Below, in pieces: positions 1 through 5,881 of a stretch of DNA of 6,015 nt (its first letter is position 1; every line of letters begins with the position of its first letter). The stretch comes from an uncultured Collinsella sp. GTDB taxonomy: Bacteria > Actinomycetota > Coriobacteriia > Coriobacteriales > Coriobacteriaceae. The notes beneath the pieces were generated by a model that worked only from the letters and a program-made list of their open reading frames with translations, was not told the DNA's origin and did no database searches. The DNA lies in the NCBI GenBank assembly GCA_934646965.1, contig CAKUEZ010000122.1:1-6015 (forward strand). Direction: 5' to 3'. A program made the translations under genes and the position numbers.

Positions 1-7
1 TCCTGCT

Positions 8-45
8 CGCACGAAGGCCACATTAAGTGGCCTTCGGCTCGTGCG
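8..45. repeat. Bulged inverted repeat (hairpin)
   Basis: Positions 13-21 (GAAGGCCAC) pair perfectly with 27-35 (GTGGCCTTC) around a 5-nt ATTAA loop. An outer 5-bp stem (8-12 with 41-45) continues it across a 5-nt bulge at 36-40. Neither strand has a T-run after the stem, so it is not a standard intrinsic terminator. It could be the tail of a transcript from a gene outside the window, or part of a structured RNA. The hairpin is seen directly; its role is unknown. Confidence 0.6.
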
Positions 46-59
46 GAACTCGCGATAAA

Positions 60-87
60 CCTTATGCCCCGCCCCTCGGGACTAAGG
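60..87. repeat. Small two-part inverted repeat
   Basis: CCTTA (60-64) pairs with TAAGG (83-87). Inside it, CCCG (68-71) pairs with CGGG (77-80), with a 3/2-nt internal loop between the two helices. The short stems could arise by chance in GC-rich DNA. It is listed because it lies next to the hairpin at 8-45 in a gene-free stretch where I see no convincing promoter or reading frame. Confidence 0.3.
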
Positions 88-173
88 ATACATGGTTGTA
101 GCGCGCGTGCTGCAAAATTCATTGGCTGGTGACGCGGCGTAGGCTCATATCGAAATATCTCCACCACCGGGTT

Positions 174-209
174 AAAAAAGAAGTACCGGTTGGTGGCGGT
201 ACTTCTTTT
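174..209 (-). terminator. Intrinsic terminator of metK (possibly bidirectional)
   Basis: A perfect 13-bp stem (176-188 with 197-209) closes an 8-nt loop. Read on the minus strand, the stem runs into six T residues (complement of 174-179), the classic intrinsic terminator form, and it starts 39 nt after the metK stop codon. On the plus strand the same stem ends in TTCTTTT, so it could also stop transcripts entering metK antisense from the left. The inner stem is GC-richer and the outer part is A/T, as expected for a terminator. Confidence 0.88.
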
Positions 210-247
210 GAAAGTTCGTATGTTGTTGTGGCCTTATTGGTTCTTAA

Positions 248-1528
248 TTATAGACCGCAGGCTGCTTTGAGTTCTTCGACTCGGTCGGTGTTTTCCCAGG
301 TGAAGTCGGCGTCTTCTCGGCCGAAGTGGCCGTAGGCTGCTGTCTTCTCGTAGATCGGGCGGCGCAGGTCCAGGTCGCGGATGATTGCGCCCGGGCGCAG
401 GTCGAAGGTCTTCTCTACGGCCTCGACGATCTTGTCCTCGGCGACCTTGGCGGTGCCGAAGGTGTCGACCATGATCGACAGCGGCTTGGAAACGCCGATG
501 GCGTAGGCAAGCTCCACCTCGCAGCGGTCGGCGAGACCGGCGGCGACGACGTTCTTGGCGACCCAACGTGCGGCATATGCGGCGGAGCGGTCGACCTTGG
601 TGCAGTCCTTGCCGCTAAAGGCGCCGCCGCCGTGACGACCATAGCCGCCGTAGGTGTCGACGATGATCTTGCGGCCGGTTAGACCCGTGTCGCCCATGGG
701 GCCGCCCACGACAAAGCGACCGGTGGGGTTCACGTAGATGTCGGCGTTGTCCCACGGCATGTTCTCGGCAGCCATGACGGGCGCGATGACATGCTCGATG
801 AGGTCGGCCTTGATCTTGCCCATGTCCTCGATTTCGGCGGCGTGCTGCGTGGAGATGACAATGGTCGTGACCTCGACGGGCTTGCCGTCCTCGTAGCGCA
901 CGGTGACCTGGGTCTTGCCGTCGGGGCGCAGATAGGCCAGGGTGCCGTCGTGGCGAACGGCTGCCAGGCGCTCGGCCAGGCGGCTCGCCAGGTAGTGCGG
1001 CATGGGCATGAGGGTCTTGGTCTCGTTGGAGGCGTAGCCGAACATCATACCCTGGTCGCCGGCGCCGATCAGGTCGATCGGGTCGGTGGTTGCGCCGGTC
1101 TGGGTCTCGAAGGACTCGTCGACGCCCTGGGCGATATCGGGGGACTGCTCGTGGATGAGGCTCATAACGCCGCAGGTATCGCAGTCAAAACCAAACTTGG
1201 CGCGGTTGTAGCCAATACGGCGGATAACGCCACGGGCGATCTCCTGCACGTCGACGTAGGCCTGGGTGCGGATCTCGCCGGCGACGATGACGGTGCCGGT
1301 GGTCACGAGGGTCTCGCAGGCGCAGCGGACGTTCTCGACGTTGGCGGGCACGCCGTTGGGCGCAATGTAGCCCTGCTCCTGGAGCTCTATTTCTTTGGCG
1401 AGGATTGCGTCGAGGACGGCGTCGCTGATCTGGTCAGCGATCTTATCGGGATGGCCTTCGGTCACCGACTCCGACGTAAATACAAAGGACCCGTGTTGGG
1501 GTGGGATGGAACGAAGCTCTTCTGACAT
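248..1528 (-). CDS. metK: S-adenosylmethionine synthase (methionine adenosyltransferase)
   Basis: This cytosolic enzyme makes S-adenosylmethionine from methionine and ATP, releasing phosphate and diphosphate. It supplies the methyl donor for RNA, DNA and protein methylation. Family signatures are all present: GHPDK at residues 25-29 (ATP binding), SPDIAQGVD near 129-137, [12 protein letters not shown] at 155-166, [20 protein letters not shown], and the glycine-rich GGGAFSGKD at 300-308. The protein has 426 residues against 384 in E. coli. From a remembered alignment, the surplus is about 11 residues at the N-terminus, about 18 after residue 43 and about 10 before the GAGDQG motif. The ATG at 1528 has AAGGA five nt upstream. 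The gene stands alone, diverges from gltX and ends before a strong terminator. I see no recognisable SAM riboswitch in its short leader. The identity is secure. Confidence 0.98.
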   Translation of the reverse strand: MSEELRSIPPQHGSFVFTSESVTEGHPDKIADQISDAVLDAILAKEIELQEQGYIAPNGVPANVENVRCACETLVTTGTVIVAGEIRTQAYVDVQEIARGVIRRIGYNRAKFGFDCDTCGVMSLIHEQSPDIAQGVDESFETQTGATTDPIDLIGAGDQGMMFGYASNETKTLMPMPHYLASRLAERLAAVRHDGTLAYLRPDGKTQVTVRYEDGKPVEVTTIVISTQHAAEIEDMGKIKADLIEHVIAPVMAAENMPWDNADIYVNPTGRFVVGGPMGDTGLTGRKIIVDTYGGYGRHGGGAFSGKDCTKVDRSAAYAARWVAKNVVAAGLADRCEVELAYAIGVSKPLSIMVDTFGTAKVAEDKIVEAVEKTFDLRPGAIIRDLDLRRPIYEKTAAYGHFGREDADFTWENTDRVEELKAACGL

Positions 1529-1551
1529 GATTGTCCTTTCAAAAAACGTGT

Positions 1552-1578
1552 CCCGGCGACCGTTACCATTCCGCCAGG
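1552..1578 (-). other. Possible hairpin in the metK leader
   Basis: On the minus strand, CCTGGCG (1578-1572) can pair with CGCCGGG (1558-1552), including one G-T wobble, around a 13-nt loop. The next bases are ACACG and then six T residues just before the metK ribosome-binding site. A stem plus T-run resembles an attenuator, but the five-base gap between them is wrong for an efficient terminator. The pairing is visible; a regulatory role is speculation. Confidence 0.25.
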
Positions 1579-1596
1579 CTCTCTATGCAAGGGCAC

Positions 1597-1625
1597 ATCA
1601 TAGCGCGTAAATCAAACATTCACAC
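1597..1625 (-). promoter_or_regulatory. Candidate metK promoter
   Basis: On the minus strand, TATGAT (1602-1597) matches the -10 consensus at five of six positions. At 17-bp spacing the -35 position holds GTGTGA (1625-1620), which matches only three of six. Transcription would begin near 1590 and give a leader of roughly 60 nt. The -10 is good and the -35 poor, so this is only a candidate. Confidence 0.4.
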
Positions 1626-1638
1626 CCTTTCCGCACCT

Positions 1639-1665
1639 ACTCATTGGGGACAGACTTAAATGACC
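1639..1665 (+). repeat. Repeat copy 1 (plus orientation)
   Basis: It begins ACTCATTGGGG and ends with ACAGACTTAAATGACC. It is the left arm of the inverted cluster and starts 14 bp from the candidate metK -35 position. Confidence 0.85.
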
Positions 1666-1701
1666 GGCCTTACCTAAGTGCCGACAGGTTGCCCAAAGAC
1701 T

Positions 1702-1725
1702 GGTCATTTATGTCTGTCCCCAATG
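1702..1725 (-). repeat. Repeat copy 2 (reverse orientation, one mismatch)
   Basis: It begins GGTCATTTATGTCTG and is identical to copy 3 over these 24 nt except for T instead of A at 1711. The match with copy 3 extends to 27 nt if the flanking CT and A are counted. Confidence 0.85.
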
Positions 1726-1731
1726 ATTGCT

Positions 1732-1758
1732 GGTCATTTAAGTCTGTCCCCAATGAGT
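1732..1758 (-). repeat. Repeat copy 3 (reverse orientation, exact)
   Basis: It begins GGTCATTTAAGTCTG and is the exact reverse complement of copy 1 over 27 nt. It follows copy 2 after a 6-nt gap (ATTGCT) and ends about 40 bp before the candidate gltX -10. Confidence 0.85.
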
Positions 1759-1771
1759 GGGTCGGTGCCCT

Positions 1772-1802
1772 TTGTGCGGAGGTTGCGTTGATGCTTTATA
1801 CT
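1772..1802 (+). promoter_or_regulatory. Candidate gltX promoter
   Basis: TATACT at 1797-1802 matches five of six -10 consensus bases. The best nearby -35 is TTGTGC at 1772-1777, only a partial match and with a long 19-bp spacer. Transcription would start near 1809, giving a leader of about 35 nt before the ATG at 1843. This start would also exclude the GTG at 1804 as a start codon. Confidence 0.4.
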
Positions 1803-1830
1803 GGTGCGGTTAGACATCCATCCTGCAATC

Positions 1831-1836
1831 GAGGAG
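1831..1836 (+). promoter_or_regulatory. gltX ribosome-binding site that fixes the start
   Basis: GAGGAG lies six nt before the ATG at 1843. The open frame extends upstream to a GTG at 1804, but that codon has no comparable Shine-Dalgarno sequence. Family similarity also begins just after the ATG (VRVRFAPSPTG). Confidence 0.85.
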
Positions 1837-1842
1837 ACTTTC

Positions 1843-3318
1843 ATGGCATCAGACGTTCGCGTCCGCTTTGCACCCTCACCGACGGGCAAGCTGCACATCG
1901 GCGGCGCCCGCACCGCTATCTATAACTGGGCTTTCGCCCGCGCAAACGGCGGCACGTTCATCCTGCGCATCGACGACACCGATCCCAGCCGCTCCACCGA
2001 CGAGAACACGCAGGTCATCCTGCGCGCCATGCGTTGGCTGGGCCTGGACTGGGACGAGGGTCCCGAGGTGGGCGGCGACTTTGGCCCCTACGCCCAGACC
2101 GAGCGCCTGGACCTGTACAAACAGGCCGCACAGAAGCTCTGGGACGAGGGCAAGGCCTATCCCTGCTTCTGCACCAAGGAGCAGCTCGACGCCGACCGCA
2201 AGGCCGCGCAGGAGCGCAAGGATCCCTTCCAGGGCTATCAGCGCCGCTGCCGCGATCTTGATCCCGAGGAGGCCCGTCGCCGCATCGAGGCCGGCGAGTC
2301 CTACGTCCTGCGCATCAAGGTGCCCGAGGACCGCGGCGACGTCGTCATCCACGACGCCGTCCACGGCGAGGTGACCTTCGACGCCAAGGAGCTCGACGAT
2401 TTCGTCATCTTCCGCTCCGACGGCACGCCCACGTACAACTTCGCGACCGTCGTCGACGACGCCATGATGAAGATCACCCATGTCATCCGCGGTGACGACC
2501 ACCTGTCCAATACCCCGCGCCAGGTCATGGTCTACGAGGCCCTCGGCGCGCCCGTGCCCACGTTCGCCCACATCTCCATGATTTTGGGCGCCGACGGCAA
2601 GAAGCTCTCCAAGCGCCACGGTGCCACCTCGGTGGAAGAGTACCGCGACGCCGGCTACCTGTCCGACGCCTTCGTCAACTACCTGGCGCTGCTCGGATGG
2701 TCGCTCGACGGTGAGACCACGATCATCCCGCGCGACGTTCTGGCCAGCAAATTCTCGCTCGACCGTATCTCCAAGAACCCGGCGACCTTCGACCCCAAGA
2801 AGCTCGACTGGGTCAATGCTGAGTACATCAACGGCATGTCCGACGCGCAGTTTGCCGATGAGGTCATGGTCCCCGAGCTGCACGAGGCGGGCCTTATCGA
2901 GGGCAATGTCGAGTACGGCGAGGACTGGATCGACGCGCTCGCTGCCATCGTCAAGCCGCGCACCAAGATGCCGGCCGACGCCGTGACCGTCGCCGCTCCT
3001 ATCTTTGCCACCGCCGAGACACTCGAGTATGACGAGAAGTCCGTCAACAAGGGCCTGGCCAAGGAGGGCATGGGTGCCATTCTGGACGCCGCCAAGGCCG
3101 CGCTCGAGGGTGTTACCGAGTGGACCGCCGCCAACATCGACGCCGCGCTTGAGCCGCTGCCCGAGCAGATGGACCTCAAGAAGCGCGTGGTGTTCCAGGC
3201 TGTGCGCGTCGCCGTCTGCGGCAACATGGTGAGCCCTCCGCTGGGCGAGACCATGGCACTCGTCGGCCGCGACGACTGCCTGGCGCGCATCGATCGCGCC
3301 CGCACGATGGCGCTGTAA
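1843..3318 (+). CDS. gltX: Glutamate--tRNA ligase (class I aminoacyl-tRNA synthetase)
   Basis: This cytosolic enzyme attaches glutamate to tRNA(Glu) using ATP. The 491-residue protein has the usual family length. The class I nucleotide-binding signature reads SPTGKLHIGGARTA, with HIGG at residues 18-21 as the HIGH motif. The second signature, KKLSKRHG, is at 253-260 (KMSKS loop). RGDDHLSNTPRQ and GAPVPTFAHISMILG are also typical. Cys108, Cys110, Tyr132 and Cys136 fit the spacing of the zinc-binding site seen in some GluRS. The C-terminal anticodon-binding part ends with a typical VSPPLGETMALVGR segment. In bacteria lacking GlnRS, the same enzyme may also charge tRNA(Gln) for GatCAB amidation; the sequence here cannot decide that. 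The gene diverges from metK and has its own terminator. Confidence 0.97.
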   Translation: MASDVRVRFAPSPTGKLHIGGARTAIYNWAFARANGGTFILRIDDTDPSRSTDENTQVILRAMRWLGLDWDEGPEVGGDFGPYAQTERLDLYKQAAQKLWDEGKAYPCFCTKEQLDADRKAAQERKDPFQGYQRRCRDLDPEEARRRIEAGESYVLRIKVPEDRGDVVIHDAVHGEVTFDAKELDDFVIFRSDGTPTYNFATVVDDAMMKITHVIRGDDHLSNTPRQVMVYEALGAPVPTFAHISMILGADGKKLSKRHGATSVEEYRDAGYLSDAFVNYLALLGWSLDGETTIIPRDVLASKFSLDRISKNPATFDPKKLDWVNAEYINGMSDAQFADEVMVPELHEAGLIEGNVEYGEDWIDALAAIVKPRTKMPADAVTVAAPIFATAETLEYDEKSVNKGLAKEGMGAILDAAKAALEGVTEWTAANIDAALEPLPEQMDLKKRVVFQAVRVAVCGNMVSPPLGETMALVGRDDCLARIDRARTMAL

Positions 3319-3341
3319 TCGCTGCGCAAACGTAAGTATCC

Positions 3342-3373
3342 GAGCCCCGTTCACCCGAGCGGGGCTCTTGTTT
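3342..3373 (+). terminator. Intrinsic terminator of gltX
   Basis: GAGCCCCG (3342-3349) pairs perfectly with CGGGGCTC (3360-3367) around a 10-nt loop and is followed by TTGTTT. The stem begins 23 nt after the gltX stop codon. The T-run is short and interrupted by one G, so some read-through into priA is plausible. Confidence 0.85.
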
Positions 3374-3390
3374 CTAAAGACGCATGGGAT

Positions 3391-3396
3391 GGGAGG
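3391..3396 (+). promoter_or_regulatory. Ribosome-binding site choosing the priA start
   Basis: GGGAGG precedes the ATG at 3407 by 10 nt. The same frame is also open from a TTG at 3368 and an ATG at 3389. The TTG lies in the terminator T-run, and the 3389 ATG has only a weak AAAGA upstream. The ATG at 3407 is therefore preferred. Confidence 0.65.
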
Positions 3397-3406
3397 TACA
3401 GGGACC

Positions 3407-5863
3407 ATGGCCGAGCAACTGTCGCTGTTTGGTTCAACGGAACTGGAGGAGACTCCGGCAGTGTCCGCACCTGCAGCTACTGCCCCGGCTCGGCCCGAGC
3501 CTGCACCTGAGCCCGTTACCGCCTACGCGAGCGTGGTCCTCGACATCCCAACGCGGGCACTATCCGAGCCGTTTGCCTACGGCATCGCCGAGCCCCTCGC
3601 TGGTGAGGCCCGGATCGGCTCTACGGTCCTAGTCTATTTTGGCAACCGTGCGACTGCCGGCTACATCGTCGACATCGCTCCTACACTTGACGACCTGCAA
3701 GGCAACGACGCCCTCGACCCCGCACGCATCAAGCCCGTCGAGGCCATCCTCAGCAAACCGCTCTTTACCGCCGAGGCTGCCCGCATCGCACGTTGGATGA
3801 GCCGCGAATACGTCGCGACGCTTTCCGAGTGCCTGCGCCTGTTCTTGCCCCCGGGCGGAAGCCCGCGCGTGGTCAAGGGTGACGACGGCACGTGTACGGT
3901 TGAGCGCCCCGCCGTTAAACCCATCCAAAACCGCTGGGTCATGCTCACGCCCGAGGGTTTCAACTACACGCCGCCCAAGACTGCGGTCCGTCAGCGTCAG
4001 CTCATCGAGGCACTCCAATGCGGCCCGGTCACGACGCGCGACCTCAACCTGCTCTACAACAGCATGTCGGCGACCATCAAGGCACTCGAAAAACGTGGCG
4101 TCGTGATGGTGGAAGAGCGCCGCGCCTGGCGTGGCTGCAGCGAGCAGACCACGCTGTCTTCTGCCAGCGGCAAGGCTCCGGTGGCACTTACCAACGGCCA
4201 GCAACAGGCGCTCGCGCAGATCGAACGCGCGCGCCTCGACGCCCACGGCGACGTGGTGCTCGTCGACGGCGTCACCGGCTCCGGCAAAACCGAGGTCTAC
4301 CTTTCTGCCATCGAGCGCGTACTGGCATCCGGCCGTTCTGCCTGCGTGCTCGTGCCCGAGATTTCGCTGACGGCTCAGACCGTCGGCCGCTTCCGCTCGC
4401 GCTTTGGCGAGACGGTCGCGGTCTTCCACTCACGTCTTTCGGCCGGCGAGCGCCTGGACCAGTGGGATATGGTCGCCAGCGGTGCGGCCCGTGTGGTCGT
4501 GGGCGCCCGCTCGGCGCTCTTTTGCCCGCTCAGCGACCTGGGCCTCATCATTATCGACGAGGAGCACGAGACCAGCTACAAGCAGGGGTCCAGCCCGCGC
4601 TACCATGCGCGCGAGGTGGCCGCCGAGATGGCACGCCGCTATCGCTGTCCGCTCGTGCTGGGATCGGCCACGCCCTCTGCCGAGGCACTCGACCGCTGCC
4701 GCCGCGGCACGTATAACGGTGCCACCTGGACGCGCGTCGAGATGCCCGAGCGCCCCGGACACGCGGTTTTGCCCACGGTTCGTATTGCCGACCTGCGCCG
4801 AGAGTTCTCGCATGGCAGCCGCTCCATGTTCTCAAAACCGCTGATGGAAGGTCTGGAGCGAATCGTCGAGCGTCGCGAGAAGGCCGTGCTGCTGCACAAT
4901 CGCCGCGGCTTTGCACCCTTTCTCATGTGCCGTGAGTGCGGCTGCGTCCCCACCTGCAACCACTGCTCCACGGCCCTCACGTACCACGAGCGAACACATA
5001 CGCTGCAGTGCCACACCTGCGGATCTTCCTGGCGCGTGCAACCGTATCCGGCGCCCACGAGTCGCTGTCCCAAATGCGGTAGCCGCTACCTGGCAAAAAT
5101 GGGCCTTGGCACGCAGCAGATTGAGGATGCGCTGCACCAGATGCTGCCCGAGGACGTCGCCATCATCCGCATGGACGCCGATTCCACGCGTGGCAAGGAT
5201 GCGCACAAAAAGCTGCTCGAGCAGTTCGATGCCGCCGATTGCGCCGTGCTGCTGGGCACGCAGATGATCGCCAAAGGCCTCGACTTTCCCGAGGTTACGC
5301 TGGTGGGCGTGGTCAATGCCGACTTTGCGCTTAAGCTGCCCGATTTTAGGGCAGGGGAGCGTGCCTACAATCTGCTGGAGCAGGTCGCGGGCCGCGCCGG
5401 TCGCGGTGATCGCCCTGGCGAGGTCATTATCCAGACCTACCTGCCCGAGGACCCGGTCATCCGCGCTGTCGCCGAGCACGACCGCTCGATCTTTACCGAC
5501 TACGACCTGGGCCAGCGCCGCGACGCCCTCTATCCGCCGTTCGTGCGCCTGGTAAACATCTTGGTGTGGTCGGCGAACGCGGATGACGCGCAGGATTACA
5601 TCGGGCGCATTGCGAAGCTCCTCAAGCGCCGCTGGCATGCCGCCGCGCCCGACTTTTTACGGGCGGGGAGCTCCGTGCCCCAGGTGCTGGGCCCGGCTTC
5701 GTGTGTAATCGAGAGAGCCAAGGACCGTTACCGCTTCCATCTGCTTGTAAAGTCGCCGGTAGGGTACCATGTCTCTGATGATATCGACGCCTGCCTCAAA
5801 GAGGTGGGCTCCGTGCGCGGCGTGAGCGTGAGTGTTGACGTCGACGCCTATGATTTGATGTAA
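3407..5863 (+). CDS. priA: Primosomal protein N' / replication restart helicase PriA
   Basis: PriA is a 3'-to-5' superfamily 2 DNA helicase that recognises stalled or collapsed replication forks and starts replisome reloading. The protein has 818 residues. Residues 1-37 form an extension with QLSLF at 4-8 and an Ala/Pro-rich linker. The 3'-DNA-binding domain follows (about 40-140), then a winged-helix region (about 190-245). Helicase motifs are intact: Walker A GVTGSGKT at 288-295, DEEH at 384-387, GSATP at 419-423, GTQMIAKGLDF at 617-627 and QVAGRAGRG at 659-667. Eight zinc-ligand cysteines are present as four CxxC pairs (508/511, 517/520, 535/538, 554/557). This contrasts with mycobacterial PriA, known to lack recognisable helicase motifs. 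priA probably shares a transcript with def, 18 nt downstream. I see no clear promoter of its own after the gltX terminator. Confidence 0.96.
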   Translation: MAEQLSLFGSTELEETPAVSAPAATAPARPEPAPEPVTAYASVVLDIPTRALSEPFAYGIAEPLAGEARIGSTVLVYFGNRATAGYIVDIAPTLDDLQGNDALDPARIKPVEAILSKPLFTAEAARIARWMSREYVATLSECLRLFLPPGGSPRVVKGDDGTCTVERPAVKPIQNRWVMLTPEGFNYTPPKTAVRQRQLIEALQCGPVTTRDLNLLYNSMSATIKALEKRGVVMVEERRAWRGCSEQTTLSSASGKAPVALTNGQQQALAQIERARLDAHGDVVLVDGVTGSGKTEVYLSAIERVLASGRSACVLVPEISLTAQTVGRFRSRFGETVAVFHSRLSAGERLDQWDMVASGAARVVVGARSALFCPLSDLGLIIIDEEHETSYKQGSSPRYHAREVAAEMARRYRCPLVLGSATPSAEALDRCRRGTYNGATWTRVEMPERPGHAVLPTVRIADLRREFSHGSRSMFSKPLMEGLERIVERREKAVLLHNRRGFAPFLMCRECGCVPTCNHCSTALTYHERTHTLQCHTCGSSWRVQPYPAPTSRCPKCGSRYLAKMGLGTQQIEDALHQMLPEDVAIIRMDADSTRGKDAHKKLLEQFDAADCAVLLGTQMIAKGLDFPEVTLVGVVNADFALKLPDFRAGERAYNLLEQVAGRAGRGDRPGEVIIQTYLPEDPVIRAVAEHDRSIFTDYDLGQRRDALYPPFVRLVNILVWSANADDAQDYIGRIAKLLKRRWHAAAPDFLRAGSSVPQVLGPASCVIERAKDRYRFHLLVKSPVGYHVSDDIDACLKEVGSVRGVSVSVDVDAYDLM

Positions 5864-5871
5864 CAACCCGA

Positions 5872-5876
5872 AAGGA
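5872..5876 (+). promoter_or_regulatory. def ribosome-binding site that decides the start
   Basis: AAGGA is followed after five nt by the ATG at 5882. Another in-frame ATG at 5876 overlaps this sequence and would have no usable Shine-Dalgarno spacing, so 5882 is chosen. Confidence 0.75.
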
Positions 5877-5881
5877 TGGCC

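Larger units (their letters stand above)
1639..1758. repeat. Inverted/tandem short-repeat cluster between metK and gltX
   Basis: Three copies of one 24-27 nt sequence fill the middle of the divergent intergenic region. Copy 1 (1639-1665) is in plus orientation. Copies 2 (1702-1725) and 3 (1732-1758) are in reverse orientation and spaced 30 bp apart start to start. Copy 1 is the exact reverse complement of copy 3 over 27 nt, and differs from copy 2 by one base in 24. A 36-nt single-copy spacer separates copies 1 and 2, so 1+2 or 1+3 could form alternative long hairpins. The layout resembles REP/REPIN-type dispersed palindromes, which are mobilised in trans by IS200-like (RAYT) transposases. 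No transposase lies in this window. The repeats are seen directly; mobility is inferred. Confidence 0.85.

Noticed and set aside
92..142. A 16-codon frame with AAGGA just upstream
   Set aside because: The AAGGA is only three nt from the ATG, the peptide is very short and uninformative, and chance occurrence is likely.
791..1525. A 244-codon open frame antisense to metK
   Set aside because: It is a compositional shadow of metK, with no motifs and no ribosome-binding site that makes sense against the MetK evidence.
1529..1596. A SAM-responsive riboswitch in the metK leader
   Set aside because: The leader is only about 60 nt and shows none of the conserved multi-helix core of the SAM riboswitch classes I can recall. 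Only one weak hairpin is visible.
1639..1758. A CRISPR array
   Set aside because: There are only three copies, in mixed orientation, with unequal spacers of 36 and 6 nt and no cas genes.
1804..1842. An upstream GTG start for gltX, adding 13 residues
   Set aside because: It lacks a ribosome-binding site and would overlap the expected transcription start. The ATG at 1843 has GAGGAG at good spacing and fits the family N-terminus.
1644..1925. A 93-codon plus-strand frame through the repeats, whose product repeats a WSF-SVPN motif
   Set aside because: The peptide repetition only reflects translation of the tandem DNA repeat. The frame overlaps the start of gltX out of frame, and no Shine-Dalgarno sequence was found for it.
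1876..3408. A 510-codon open frame on the minus strand covering almost all of gltX
   Set aside because: It lies antisense to a clearly identified GltX, its product is rich in V/G/L/D/A with no family motifs, and long antisense frames are expected in high-GC genes with strong third-position bias.
4832..5638. A 268-codon minus-strand open frame within priA, plus others at 3629-4429 and 4430-4813
   Set aside because: All overlap the PriA helicase and zinc domains, which are intact, and the products have no recognisable features.
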